Assembly: GCA_052389915.1 (NCBI GenBank)
Contig: JBQTHL010000021.1
Span: forward strand, 35,913-99,912
Origin: Panacagrimonas sp052389915
Lineage (GTDB): Bacteria > Pseudomonadota > Gammaproteobacteria > Nevskiales > Nevskiaceae
Length of the DNA stretch: 64,000 nt
Reading direction: 5' to 3'
In this document: in pieces, positions 1 to 7,454 of the stretch
How the letters are laid out: each line of letters opens with the position of its first letter
Position numbering within the stretch: the first letter of the stretch is position 1
Notes under the pieces: model-generated
Databases searched by the model: none
Seen by the model: the letters and a program-made list of their open reading frames with translations, nothing else
What the model was told of the DNA's origin: nothing
Translations under genes and position numbers: made by a program

Positions 1-669
1 GAAGCCAGTCTCAAGCGCCTGGGCATCGATACCATCGATCTTTACTACCAGCATCGCGTGGACGACACCGTACCCATCGAAGAGACGGTGGGTGCGATGG
101 CGGAGTTGGTCAAGGAGGGAAAGGTGCGGCACCTGGGCCTGTCCGAGGCCTCCGGTAACACGCTGCGTCGCGCAGTGAAGGTCCACCCCATCACCGCCTT
201 GCAGAGCGAGTACTCGCTGTGGTCGCGCGACATCGAAGCCGACGCGCTACCCGCGTGCCGCGAGTTGGGCGTGAGCCTGGTGCCGTACAGCCCGCTGGGC
301 CGAGGCTTTCTGACCGGCGCCATCGCCAAACCGGAAGACCTTCCGGCAAACGACTGGCGTCGTTCCAATCCGCGCTTTCAGGCCGAGAGCCTCAAGCAAA
401 ACATGGCGCTGGTCGCAGCGGTAACAGAACTCGCCACGACCAAGGGCTGTACCCCGGCCCAGCTCGCGCTTGCGTGGCTGCTGCACCAGGCACCGGACCT
501 CGTGCCGATTCCAGGCACGCGCAGCGTCAAGAGGCTGGACGAGAACGCGGGTGCCGCGCGCGTGCAGCTCACGGCTAAGGATTTGCAGGCTATCCAGCGC
601 CTGCTGGACAGGACAGAGGTCGTTGGTCTGCGCTACCCGGAAGCGTTCATGGGCTCGCTGAATCGCTGA
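1..669 (+). CDS. Aldo/keto reductase, 5' end missing (window edge)
   Basis: NADPH-dependent aldo/keto reductase, cytoplasmic, probably reducing aldehydes or ketones; substrate unknown. The frame is open from base 1, so only the C-terminal 222 residues are present. It begins just before the segment DLYYQHRVD, whose His is the fourth member of the catalytic Asp-Tyr-Lys-His tetrad; the first three lie upstream of the window. Family landmarks are LGLSEAS, the ALQSEYSLWSRD strand, and VPYSPLGRGFLTG, typical of the IolS/AKR13-like branch. The C-terminal NADP-binding segment (PIPGTRSVKRLDEN) is intact. It is followed by 184 bases and then a YCII gene with its own putative promoter, so it probably ends a separate transcript. 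Confidence 0.9.
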   Translation, partial: EASLKRLGIDTIDLYYQHRVDDTVPIEETVGAMAELVKEGKVRHLGLSEASGNTLRRAVKVHPITALQSEYSLWSRDIEADALPACRELGVSLVPYSPLGRGFLTGAIAKPEDLPANDWRRSNPRFQAESLKQNMALVAAVTELATTKGCTPAQLALAWLLHQAPDLVPIPGTRSVKRLDENAGAARVQLTAKDLQAIQRLLDRTEVVGLRYPEAFMGSLNR

Positions 670-750
670 GGTCGTCAACCGGCCCAAACGAGCGCATCGT
701 CCAGGCTGGCACCGGCTCCCGAAAAAGTATTTTCTGGACCGCATCGAAGT

Positions 751-777
751 TGTCGAAACCGGCGTTGCTCGTTCGAC
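751..777 (+). promoter_or_regulatory. Putative ECF42-type promoter (site A)
   Basis: TGTCGA at 751-756 and CGTTCGAC at 770-777, separated by 13 bases and lying 76 bases before the YCII start at 854. The same two boxes with the same 13-base spacing precede the DHA2 efflux gene. ECF42 sigma factors are reported to use a TGTCGA-type -35 box and a CGA/TC-type -10 box, and an ECF42-like gene lies at 9755-11032. Assignment to that sigma factor is inference. Confidence 0.5.
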
Positions 778-853
778 GTGTCATTAGAGACCCGCTTAAA
801 CCCGTCACCCCCGACGGGACGGCGGGGCTCCGACCCCACACGGAGACACAACG

Positions 854-1273
854 ATGCGATTCATGGTGATAGTCAAAGCAGACAAGGACAGCGAGGCCGG
901 CGTGATGCCGGACGAGAAGATCCTCACGGCAATGGGCCGCTACAACGAAGAACTGGTGAAAGCTGGCGTGATGCTGGCCGGCGAGGGCCTGCACCCCAGT
1001 TCCAAGGGTGCGCGCGTGCGCTTCTCGGAGACCCGGCGGACCGTGATCGACGGACCGTTTCTGGAGAGCAAGGAACTGGTGGCCGGGTTCTGGCTGTGGC
1101 AGGTGCGCTCGAAGGACGAGGCCATCGAATGGCTCAAGCGCGCGCCGTTCCATGGCGGCGCAGAGGTCGAACTCCGCCAGGTTTTCGAAGCCGACGATTT
1201 TGGCGCCGAGTTCACGCCCGAGTTGCGTGAGCAGGAAGACCGCTTGCGCGCCCAGATCGCGGCCAAGAGCTAG
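854..1273 (+). CDS. YCII-related (DGPF domain) protein
   Basis: Small cytoplasmic protein (139 aa) of the YCII/DGPF family, a dimeric alpha-beta fold. The biochemical role is not established for most members; some YCII proteins act in aromatic-compound breakdown. The diagnostic IDGPF motif is present, within VIDGPFLESKELVAGFW, and the N-terminus has the MRFMVIVKAD strand. Family members are recurrent neighbours and targets of ECF42 sigma factors, and this gene has an ECF42-like promoter 76 bases upstream. It stands first in a run of VOC and YCII-type genes transcribed rightwards, and a second promoter-like motif sits between it and the next gene. Confidence 0.85.
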   Translation: MRFMVIVKADKDSEAGVMPDEKILTAMGRYNEELVKAGVMLAGEGLHPSSKGARVRFSETRRTVIDGPFLESKELVAGFWLWQVRSKDEAIEWLKRAPFHGGAEVELRQVFEADDFGAEFTPELREQEDRLRAQIAAKS

Positions 1274-1306
1274 CGGCTGCGACCGTCGAACAAATCTTTT
1301 CCGGCC

Positions 1307-1330
1307 TGTCGATTTGCTGACCCGTTCGAC
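1307..1330 (+). promoter_or_regulatory. Putative ECF42-type promoter (site B, shorter spacer)
   Basis: TGTCGA at 1307-1312 and CGTTCGAC at 1323-1330, 47 bases before the PhnB-like start at 1378. The box sequences match sites A and C, but the gap is 10 bases rather than 13. Either this is a weaker or variant promoter, or only the downstream box is meaningful. Confidence 0.35.
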
Positions 1331-1377
1331 GAAACGGTATCAGCGCGAAACACCACCCCGATCCAGCAGGAGATGTC

Positions 1378-1812
1378 ATGCAAGTTCAAACCTATCTGTC
1401 GTTCAACGGCCGCTGCGAAGAGGCCATCGAGTTCTACCGCCAGGCGCTCGGCGCCGAACCGGAAATGCTCATGCGGTTCAAGGACAGCCCGGAACCGATG
1501 CCGCCCGGCATGCTGCCGCCGGGTTACGACAACAAGGTCATGCACACCAGCTTTCGCATCGGCGAGACCATGGTGATGGCCGACGACGGCGGCGGTTGCC
1601 AGGATGCGAGCGGCGCCGCGTACTCGAAGGGCTTTTCGGGTTTTTCGCTGACGCTGAACCTGAAGGACGAGGCCGAGGCGCAGAAGCGCTTCGCCGCGCT
1701 GGCCGAGGGCGGCCAGATCAAGATGCCGCTGGGCAAGACTTTCTGGTCGCCCTGCTTCGGCATGCTGGCCGACCGCTTCGGCGTGTCCTGGATGGTCAAC
1801 GTAATCGCCTGA
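1378..1812 (+). CDS. VOC family protein, PhnB-like
   Basis: A 144-residue single-module vicinal-oxygen-chelate protein of the PhnB/3-demethylubiquinone-methyltransferase-like branch. These small cytoplasmic dimers bind a metal or ligand in a beta-alpha-beta-beta-beta cup; their natural substrates are mostly unknown. The start MQVQTYLSFNGRCEEAIEFY, the later HTSFRIGETMVMADD strand and the C-terminal DRFGVSWMVN are typical. An AGGAG ribosome site sits just before the ATG. It lies 105 bases after the YCII gene and 31 bases before another VOC gene, so 1378-3159 probably forms one transcript. A likely ECF42 target. Confidence 0.85.
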   Translation: MQVQTYLSFNGRCEEAIEFYRQALGAEPEMLMRFKDSPEPMPPGMLPPGYDNKVMHTSFRIGETMVMADDGGGCQDASGAAYSKGFSGFSLTLNLKDEAEAQKRFAALAEGGQIKMPLGKTFWSPCFGMLADRFGVSWMVNVIA

Positions 1813-1843
1813 GCGCTTCGCGCGCGTTACGAGGGAACTCTTC

Positions 1844-2242
1844 ATGTCCACCCAGATCTACGTCAACCTGCCGGTCAGGGATCTTCCGGGATCGATCGCG
1901 TTCTTCACCCGGCTCGGCTTCAGCTTCAATACCCAGTTCACCGACGATACCGCCACCTGCATGATCGTCGCGGACAACATTTTCGTGATGCTGCTGACCG
2001 AGACGAAGTTCCAGACGTTCACGCCCAAACTCATCTGCGACGCCAGCAGGAGCACCGAGGTGCTGTTGTGCCTGTCGCGCGAAAGCCGCGCCGCCGTCGA
2101 CGAGATGGTCGCCAGGGCCGTGTCCGCCGGCGGCAGCACTTATCAGGAAGCGCAGGATCACGGCTTCATGTACCAGCACGGTTTCCAGGACCCGGATGGC
2201 CACATCTGGGAGCTTGTTCACATGGTGTCGGCGCCGGCTTGA
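1844..2242 (+). CDS. VOC family protein (glyoxalase/bleomycin-resistance-like)
   Basis: VOC superfamily protein of 132 residues. It opens with the beta1 strand IYVNLPVRDLPGSIAFFTRLGF and closes with FQDPDGHIWELVHM. The conserved C-terminal Glu of metal-binding members is present in WELVH. Members act as glyoxalases, dioxygenases, fosfomycin/bleomycin resistance proteins or unknown isomerases; nothing in the sequence fixes which. It sits 31 bases downstream of a PhnB-like gene and 46 bases upstream of a DUF1428 gene, in the same direction. Confidence 0.85.
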   Translation: MSTQIYVNLPVRDLPGSIAFFTRLGFSFNTQFTDDTATCMIVADNIFVMLLTETKFQTFTPKLICDASRSTEVLLCLSRESRAAVDEMVARAVSAGGSTYQEAQDHGFMYQHGFQDPDGHIWELVHMVSAPA

Positions 2243-2288
2243 ACGCGCCCTACACCGCATTTGCAACCACCCACCGCAAGGAGCAGTC

Positions 2289-2648
2289 ATGAACTACGTA
2301 GACGGTTTTGTTGTACCCGTTCCCATCAAGAATCTCGACGCCTATCGCGAGATGTCGCAAAAATTCGGCGCCATCTGGCGCGAATACGGCGCGCTGGAGT
2401 ACATCGAGTGCGCGGCCGACGATGTGAAGCCCGGCAAGCTCACATCCTTCCCACAGAGCGTGAACCTGGAAGAAGGCGAGACCGTGGTGTTCGCATGGAT
2501 CGTGTACCCCTCGCGCGAGAAGCGTGACGAGGTCAACGCCAAGGTCATGGCCGACCCGCGCCTCAAGGAGATGATGGACCCCAAGGACATGCCCTTCGAC
2601 GGCAAGCGCATGTTCTTCGGCGGCTTCAAGGTCATCGTGGATCTCTAA
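2289..2648 (+). CDS. DUF1428 family protein
   Basis: A 119-residue cytoplasmic protein of the DUF1428 (YbaA-like) family, an alpha-beta-barrel dimer of unknown function. Recognisable family features are the start MNYVDGFVVPVP, the VFAWIVYPSREKRDEVN segment, and the end MPFDGKRMFFGGFK. The ATG follows an AAGGAG ribosome site. It is embedded between VOC genes with short gaps of 46 and 13 bases, so it is probably co-transcribed. DUF1428 genes often travel with YCII and PhnB-like genes, which fits the ECF42-linked theme of this region. Confidence 0.85.
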   Translation: MNYVDGFVVPVPIKNLDAYREMSQKFGAIWREYGALEYIECAADDVKPGKLTSFPQSVNLEEGETVVFAWIVYPSREKRDEVNAKVMADPRLKEMMDPKDMPFDGKRMFFGGFKVIVDL

Positions 2649-2661
2649 AAGGAGCGATGTC

Positions 2662-3159
2662 ATGAAAGTCGTTCAGAAGATCACCCCCTGTCTATGGTTC
2701 GAAGGCCAGGCCGAAGAGGCCGCGTCGTTCTACGTCTCGATCTTCGCCAACTCGAAGATCACCGCCATTTCCCGCTACGGCGAAGCCGGACGCGAGTTCC
2801 ACCGCAAGGAGCCCGGCACGGTACTGGCCATGGCATTCGAGCTGGACGGGCAGAGCTTCACCGCGCTCAACGGTGGCCCGGAGTTCAAGTTCACGCCCGC
2901 GATCTCGTTTCAGGTCAACTGCCGTACCCAGGAGGAAGTCGATCACTACTGGACGTCATTGTCCGCGGGTGGCTTCGAGGGCGCCCAGCAGTGCGGCTGG
3001 CTTCAGGACCGATACGGCGCGTCGTGGCAGGTGGTTCCGATCGTGCTGACCGAGATGATCGGCGACCCCGACGTCGAAAAATCCGGAAGAGTCATGCAGG
3101 CGATGATGCAAATGAAGAAGCTCGATATCGCCCGGCTGCAGCAGGCATACCGCGGATAA
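2662..3159 (+). CDS. VOC family protein, PhnB-like (3-demethylubiquinone methyltransferase-like fold)
   Basis: VOC protein of 165 residues, longer than its neighbours. It starts VVQKITPCLWFEGQAEEAASFY and has ALNGGPEFKFTPAISF in the middle and WLQDRYGASWQVVP near residue 120, all hallmarks of the PhnB/YjdN group annotated as 3-demethylubiquinone-9 3-methyltransferase domain. These proteins are not actual methyltransferases by sequence, and their function is unknown. The C-terminal helical tail (MQAMMQMKKLDIARLQQAY) is typical of this subgroup. It overlaps nothing and is the last gene of the rightward run; a decayed HAD gene on the opposite strand follows. Confidence 0.85.
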   Translation: MKVVQKITPCLWFEGQAEEAASFYVSIFANSKITAISRYGEAGREFHRKEPGTVLAMAFELDGQSFTALNGGPEFKFTPAISFQVNCRTQEEVDHYWTSLSAGGFEGAQQCGWLQDRYGASWQVVPIVLTEMIGDPDVEKSGRVMQAMMQMKKLDIARLQQAYRG

Positions 3160-3204
3160 GCCTGGCGCCGGACAGCCAGCAGGGCTGTCCGGCGCGCTGG
3201 CCTC

Positions 3205-3633
3205 TCCCGGTTTGGCAACGCCGACTTCTCTGGAGTTGACCACCGCGTGAAATTGTTCGGCAAGGCCGAGCGTCTTCAGATCGCGCGGCAAGCGTGTGGT
3301 CGCGTTGGGTACCAGCACGAGACGCAGCGAGGGAGCACAGGCATCGAGAATCGACATCGTTGTCTCATCGACCTCGCCCGGGTACGCCGTCCACAGGGCA
3401 ACCGCCGCGGCGGCACGTAGGCTCCGGACGCGCTGCGAAGTTTCTCGGCTGCGTGTTCCCGCCATTGTTCATCGGTGAAGACGCCCGTGACGGCAGGACC
3501 CAGAAGCTCCGGCGAAAATGCCGCCATGCGCAGGCTGCCGATCGGCAAGCCGCGCCACCTCGATCGCCTCATCGGACGGCCGCCATTTACGGATGACGCC
3601 GTCCAGATCGATCAGAAGCGCTTCGTAGCGCAC
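3205..3633 (-). pseudogene. HAD-superfamily hydrolase remnant with frameshifts
   Basis: Three reading frames read in order on the minus strand rebuild one HAD hydrolase. First comes YEALLIDLDGVIRKW (motif I, nucleophile Asp), starting at a GTG at 3633. Next, in another frame, is GLPIGSLRMAAFSPELLGP and TGVFTDEQWREHAAEKL. Last, in a third frame, are AYPGEVDETT, LVPNATTRLPRDLKTLGL (motif II) and NSREVGVAKPG (motif III Lys). The sequence then stops resembling HAD at about 3205, so motif IV is gone. At least two frameshifts plus a 3' truncation make this non-functional unless the sequence has errors. Confidence 0.75.
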
Positions 3634-3761
3634 GGGCGACCGAGCCGTCGTGACCGGCTTGATTCTGTCCCTACCAGTTCGTCGAATGAGACCTCCGAAA
3701 TCGACATCGCGTGATGCCCAGACGCCCAAGTTAGGCCGCTGCTGCGCAGGCTTGCACGCGG

Positions 3762-4106
3762 TTAGATCTGCCACAAACCGTGATCATTTCCGCCTTGGAG
3801 ATAAATGGCGAATGTTCCGTGACCGGGTATCGCCATGGGCGGAACAGCGACCTTACCGCCTGCCTGCACTACAGCGGCGACGGCCGCTTCGATGTCCTTC
3901 ACCAGCCAATACGGCCGGATCATGGGTTCCTCAGTCTCACGCAAGGGGGCACGCACCCCTACCAGCCCGCCGTCTGCCAACACAGCGGTTCGCGCGTATC
4001 CGACCCCAGCATCAGGCTCGCCGAACTGCACCCCGTGTGTTGACGCGTATGCGGCGCACACGGCGTCTACGTCCTTAGTCACGATTTCGAGATATTGGAT
4101 CTGCAT
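3762..4106 (-). CDS. VOC family protein
   Basis: Short VOC protein of 114 residues. It reads IQYLEIVTKDVDAVCAAY at the start, then RPYWLVKDIEAAVAAVVQAGG and a C-terminal GTFAIYLQGGNDHGLWQ. This subgroup resembles the hydroxylase-like VOC proteins in which two half-modules pair. The ligand is unknown. It is transcribed leftwards, 24 bases downstream of a small membrane protein gene, and probably belongs to the leftward group 3762-5523. Its start ATG is preceded by CGGAGGTTAAAGAGCC, a good ribosome site. Confidence 0.8.
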   Translation of the reverse strand: MQIQYLEIVTKDVDAVCAAYASTHGVQFGEPDAGVGYARTAVLADGGLVGVRAPLRETEEPMIRPYWLVKDIEAAVAAVVQAGGKVAVPPMAIPGHGTFAIYLQGGNDHGLWQI

Positions 4107-4130
4107 GGCTCTTTAACCTCCGATTGCCGT

Positions 4131-4529
4131 TCACTCATGATGCGGCCTCACGCCTGGTTGGACGGCACTGGCACGCAGCCACGCGACGAAGACCGCGGCA
4201 AAGGCCAGATCGCCCAGCCCGCCGAGCATGACCAGCAGTGATGCGTGACCTACGAGCCACAGCGAGAAAAAGAGAACGGACGCGCTGGCCTTGCCGATCG
4301 CGCCGAAGGCCAGCAGCGGCCTGTGTATGCTGGGCTGAAGGGCAAGCCAGGCGTAACTGACGCCGAATTGCGCGACGAACAGCGCAACCAGCGCGGTGTA
4401 GAGCGTTGGGGCCGGCGGTAGCGCCGCAAGCGTACCCAGCGACGTCGGGAACGCGAACATCAGCGCTGCGCCGAAGTTGAACAGCGCCGCGACGAACAGC
4501 AAGCGCCTCATCGGTTTGTCAGTGTTCAT
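4131..4529 (-). CDS. Small multispanning membrane protein, unknown function
   Basis: A 132-residue, very hydrophobic protein with about four predicted membrane segments: near residues 9-29, 42-62, 73-93 and 97-117. I chose the ATG at 4527-4529 (MNTDKPMRRLLFVAAL) because an AAGGG ribosome site lies just upstream and the reading frame further upstream is not protein-like. Nothing in it identifies a known transporter or enzyme. It lies in a leftward run between a VOC gene and a DUF1772 gene, with gaps of 24 and 91 bases. Confidence 0.65.
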   Translation of the reverse strand: MNTDKPMRRLLFVAALFNFGAALMFAFPTSLGTLAALPPAPTLYTALVALFVAQFGVSYAWLALQPSIHRPLLAFGAIGKASASVLFFSLWLVGHASLLVMLGGLGDLAFAAVFVAWLRASAVQPGVRPHHE

Positions 4530-4620
4530 ATCCCTTGCTCCATGTCCGCCGCCGAAGAGTTCCTCGGCTTCGGGTGTAAGACGCTGTAACCGCCAGATCT
4601 TCCCGCTGTCGTCAGGGCTG

Positions 4621-5055
4621 TCACGATCCGGCGAGCGCAACGACGAAAACCGAGAACGACAGGAAACTGGCCACTCTGCGAACGGCATGAAGCCGGGACC
4701 ACCGAACGAGGAGGTTCGATGCCTCGTCTGAGGAGGAGTCGAGGGAAGGATCCATGAGACGGTCGTTCGTGGGCTTGATGACAATCAGAGTAAAGGGGAT
4801 GACGAAGGCCAGAACAACGGCACCGAGCAGCCAGAGCCACCCGCTTGCGCTCCACCAAGCCCATAGCGCGGCCAAAGACCCCAGAAGCGCGAGCGATGCC
4901 TGGAATGGCGCGGCGCGCGCGTACATCGGACAAAAAAAATCGACCGCTGCCGACGTGCCGAGTTTCGTAGCGGCTGGATGTTGCACAAGGCTGACGTATA
5001 GGGCCGCACCGGTGAAGACACCTGAGCATATGAGCGCGATGAACTCCGGAATCAC
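4621..5055 (-). CDS. DUF1772-like membrane protein
   Basis: Four-helix membrane protein of about 144 residues resembling the DUF1772 family, some fungal members of which are anthrone oxygenases; bacterial roles are unknown. The N-terminal helix (IPEFIALICSGVFTGAALYV) with the following QHPAA is characteristic, as is the later FTLIVIKPTNDRLMDP segment (NxxL-type motif after the third helix). I set the start at the GTG 5053-5055 because AAGGAGA (complement of 5062-5068) lies 6 bases before it; a further upstream in-frame GTG at 5077-5079 would overlap that ribosome site. Leftward run with VOC genes on both sides. Confidence 0.7.
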   Translation of the reverse strand: MIPEFIALICSGVFTGAALYVSLVQHPAATKLGTSAAVDFFCPMYARAAPFQASLALLGSLAALWAWWSASGWLWLLGAVVLAFVIPFTLIVIKPTNDRLMDPSLDSSSDEASNLLVRWSRLHAVRRVASFLSFSVFVVALAGS

Positions 5056-5136
5056 GAAAAGTCTCCTTGCCGTGTCCACAGCCGTGAAACGAATTCGACA
5101 GAAACGATCCCGGTTGCACGGAGCCTATTCGAGCCC

Positions 5137-5523
5137 CTATTCGAGCCTGGTCGCAATCCACCAGGTCGTGCCGCCCGGATCGCGAAACCCTCCTCGCTTG
5201 TCTTCGTCGCCCTTCCTCACGGGCTCCTGCACCGGCGTGGCGCCGGCTTCGAGCGCGAGACGGTAGGTGGCGTTGACGTCGCTCACGTACACATGAACAT
5301 GGCTGGCCACGACGGGCCAGCCCTGAGCGCTATCGGACAACATCACCACGGTATCGTCGATGCGAACTTCGGCATGCGCCAGCTTGCCATCGTCGCCGGG
5401 ATAACGGCGCAAGCGCTCAGCGCCGAAAACGGCAACCAGGAAATCGATGGTGCGGGCTGCCCCGTCAACGATCAGGTAGGGCGCAACGGAGGTGTAGCGG
5501 TCTGGCTTGTAAGCAGGTGTCAT
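5137..5523 (-). CDS. VOC family protein, PhnB-like
   Basis: VOC protein of about 128 residues with the PhnB-like opening SVAPYLIVDGAARTIDFLVAVFGAERLRR and the AEVRIDDTVVMLSD strand, ending KRGGFRDPGGTTWWIATRL. The ATG at 5521-5523 (MTPAYKPDRY) is chosen because AGGAG stands 7 bases upstream; the frame is open further upstream but lacks family similarity. The stop at 5137 lies in a short duplicated sequence (TATTCGAGCC repeated), which may have slightly altered the C-terminus. First gene of the leftward group. Confidence 0.8.
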   Translation of the reverse strand: MTPAYKPDRYTSVAPYLIVDGAARTIDFLVAVFGAERLRRYPGDDGKLAHAEVRIDDTVVMLSDSAQGWPVVASHVHVYVSDVNATYRLALEAGATPVQEPVRKGDEDKRGGFRDPGGTTWWIATRLE

Positions 5524-5676
5524 GGGTTTTGCTCCTGGATGGACGCCGCGCCGATCCTGCGGAACGCTACGCGTAAGAACAGAATCGGTGGACGCAGCTT
5601 GCACTCCCCTGTTGGCCGATGAGCATGGAGCTATACACGCCGCCGGTGGCGATTGGGTTTCACGCCGAGAGTTCGG

Positions 5677-6219
5677 TCAGCTCAGTCCTTCCACCTTCAG
5701 CGCGGCGCGCACCGCCGGCCATTGCTCGATCTGCGTCTTGTATCGGGCCAGCGGTGCCGGCACGGCCAGCTCCACCATGTCAGCCCAGCGCAGCATCACG
5801 TAGAGCAAGGCGTCGGCGACACCGAAGCTTGACCCCAGCAAGTAGCCGACGTCCACCCGCGGGGCGAGCCAGTCCAGGCGCCCGGCGAGCGATTCGCGCA
5901 GCCAGGCCTGTTCTTCCGACTGAGTCGAGAAGAACAATCGGACGAAGGGTTTTTGCACCTCGGTGGACAGGAAGGCCAGCATCTCGATCTGCCGGGTGCG
6001 CGCCCTGTCGGTCGGGGGCATCAGCGCTTGTGTGCGCTGGGCGAGCCAGTCCAGTAGCGCGACGTTCTCGGTCAGCAGGCTGCCGTCGTCTAGAACCAGG
6101 GCGGGCACATAGCCATTGGGTTTGATGGTGGTGAAGTCATCCCCCGCTCGCGTCTTGCGTGTCGGGATATCGACCTTCACCAGGTCGAAGTCGAGGCCGG
6201 CTTCGCGCAGCGCGATGTG
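5677..6219 (-). pseudogene. Glutathione S-transferase lacking its N-terminal strand
   Basis: Glutathione S-transferase body starting abruptly at HIALREAGLDFDLVKVD. It continues through FTTIKPNGYVPALVLDDGSLLTENVALLDWLA (cis-Pro and glutathione-binding Ser region) and a complete all-alpha C-terminal domain ending in AALKVEGLS. Intact relatives begin about 15 residues earlier with the first beta strand and the catalytic Cys/Ser region; here that part is replaced by unrelated sequence without a good start codon or ribosome site. The loss ends where a divergent AraC regulator remnant begins, so one deletion seems to have removed both heads. It could be translated from an upstream GTG, but the active site would be missing. 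Confidence 0.7.
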
Positions 6220-6613
6220 AAGATCTTCGTGCTGGGCGACCGCAGCGATGGTCAACTGCCGTTTGCCGTGATGGCGCGTCCGCGTCATCACGACGACGCC
6301 ATCGTCCACGCCTTGCAGCTCTGGCTCGCAGACCACTACGCCCTTCCCAATCCGGTGGCGCAGATGGTGCTGCGCGCGGGCCTGCCCGAGCGCAGCTTCA
6401 AGCGGCGCTTCAAGACGGCGACCGGCTACACGCCCGTCGACTACGTGCAAGCGCTGCGCCAAGCAGATGCTGGAGGCGACGACCGACGCAGTGGAGGCCA
6501 TCGCTTCGACGGTGGGCTACGAAGACCCGGCGTTCTTCCGCCGCTTGTTCAAACGGCTCGCGGGTGTGACGCCGGGCCGGCAGCGGTATCGGAAGCTGCG
6601 CGTTCGGAGATGA
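6220..6613 (+). pseudogene. AraC/GlxA-type regulator remnant (C-terminal HTH, frameshifted)
   Basis: DNA-binding half of a GlxA-like AraC regulator. Frame 1 reads DGQLPFAVMARPRHHDDAIV, then WLADHYALPNPVAQMVLRAG, then LPERSFKRRFKTATGYTP and YVQALR (first helix-turn-helix). At about 6459 the frame shifts, and the second helix-turn-helix follows as KQMLEATTDAVEAIASTVGY, then EDPAFFRRLFKRLAGVTPGR, ending with TGA at 6611-6613. Relatives have about four more residues (IEEA) at the break, consistent with a small out-of-frame deletion. The whole N-terminal DJ-1/PfpI-like domain is absent. Not expected to be functional. Confidence 0.75.
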
Positions 6614-6780
6614 GTTAAGGCGAATTTCCAGGCCGCCTGATCCCGCGTCGGTCCGCCCTCGAAAGATTCGGTCTGTGAGTGGAACAGATTTCTCGCTGCC
6701 GTCGTGTTTACTTCCATACCGCGCATGCCGCGGTGTTCCGACCGGGCCGGCCTGCCCATCCAACAACGCGAGGACGTTCC

Positions 6781-7272
6781 ATGAAAAATTTCCCGGCGTA
6801 CGTGTTTTGTGTCGTAGCACTCTCGGCCTGCTCCGACGATGACCGAAACTCCGGTTCGGGCAACGGCGGTTTATGCAGCCCGTTCACCTCCACCCTGGCC
6901 ATCAAGGACCGCATGAACCAGGTCGTCAGCACCTTCAGCGCGGGCGAGATCATCAGCTTCGAGGCGCGTGTGACCAACGGCAGCACCTCCGCTCAAACGC
7001 TCACGACCCGCAACGCCTGCGCCCAGGTCGGTTTCGAGGCCAGCAACAGCAGCGCGCAGATCGTGTGGGGTTCCAATGATGGCATCACATGCGGAGCGGC
7101 TCTCATCGACGTGACCTATGCCCCCGGCGAAACCAAGGTCTACACCGCGCAGTGGGACCAGGAGCTGCAGAACAATACGCAGGCTCCGGTTGGGCAATAC
7201 AGCGTCCGCTCGGTGGACATCACGCAGTGCAGTTCGGCTATCGACAAGACGGCCAACTTCACGTTGCAGTAA
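6781..7272 (+). CDS. Lipoprotein with BsuPI-like (proteinase inhibitor fold) domain
   Basis: A 163-residue secreted protein. The N-terminus is a lipoprotein signal (FPAYVFCVVALSAC, lipid-modified Cys at residue 17) followed by a Ser/Gly/Asn-rich linker. The rest resembles the BsuPI beta-sandwich: FSAGEIISFEARVTNGSTSA, then a Cys-containing strand, IVWGSNDG, YAPGETKVYTAQWDQ and APVGQYSVRSVD. Four further Cys (residues about 32, 80, 104 and 151) could form two disulfides. BsuPI-type domains inhibit proteases in Bacillus, but most proteobacterial members are of unknown role. It lies between regulator debris and a DHA2 efflux gene that has its own promoter motif. Confidence 0.75.
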   Translation: MKNFPAYVFCVVALSACSDDDRNSGSGNGGLCSPFTSTLAIKDRMNQVVSTFSAGEIISFEARVTNGSTSAQTLTTRNACAQVGFEASNSSAQIVWGSNDGITCGAALIDVTYAPGETKVYTAQWDQELQNNTQAPVGQYSVRSVDITQCSSAIDKTANFTLQ

Positions 7273-7322
7273 TGCCCTGCGAAACGCGGCAGGAATTTAT
7301 TTTCGGAAAATCGTGTTGCGCG

Positions 7323-7349
7323 TGTCGATCCCGTCGTCGCCCGTTCGAC
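7323..7349 (+). promoter_or_regulatory. Putative ECF42-type promoter (site C)
   Basis: TGTCGA at 7323-7328 and CGTTCGAC at 7342-7349 with a 13-base spacer, identical boxes and spacing to site A, 105 bases before the DHA2 efflux ATG. It would drive the efflux pump, the SRPBCC gene and possibly the ECF42 sigma gene itself. Confidence 0.5.
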
Positions 7350-7454
7350 GTATGGATGGAAGGGCTTGCACGGATGCGATCGCATCCCGGAGTCCTGCTC
7401 CCCAAACCGCGTTACTCGCAGCTCGATTCCTTGCGAACATCTAAAGACGACTTC

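Noticed and set aside
5119..5148. Tandem TATTCGAGCC repeat at the end of a VOC gene as a recombination site
   Set aside because: Only two short copies; better explained as a local duplication that may have altered the last codons.
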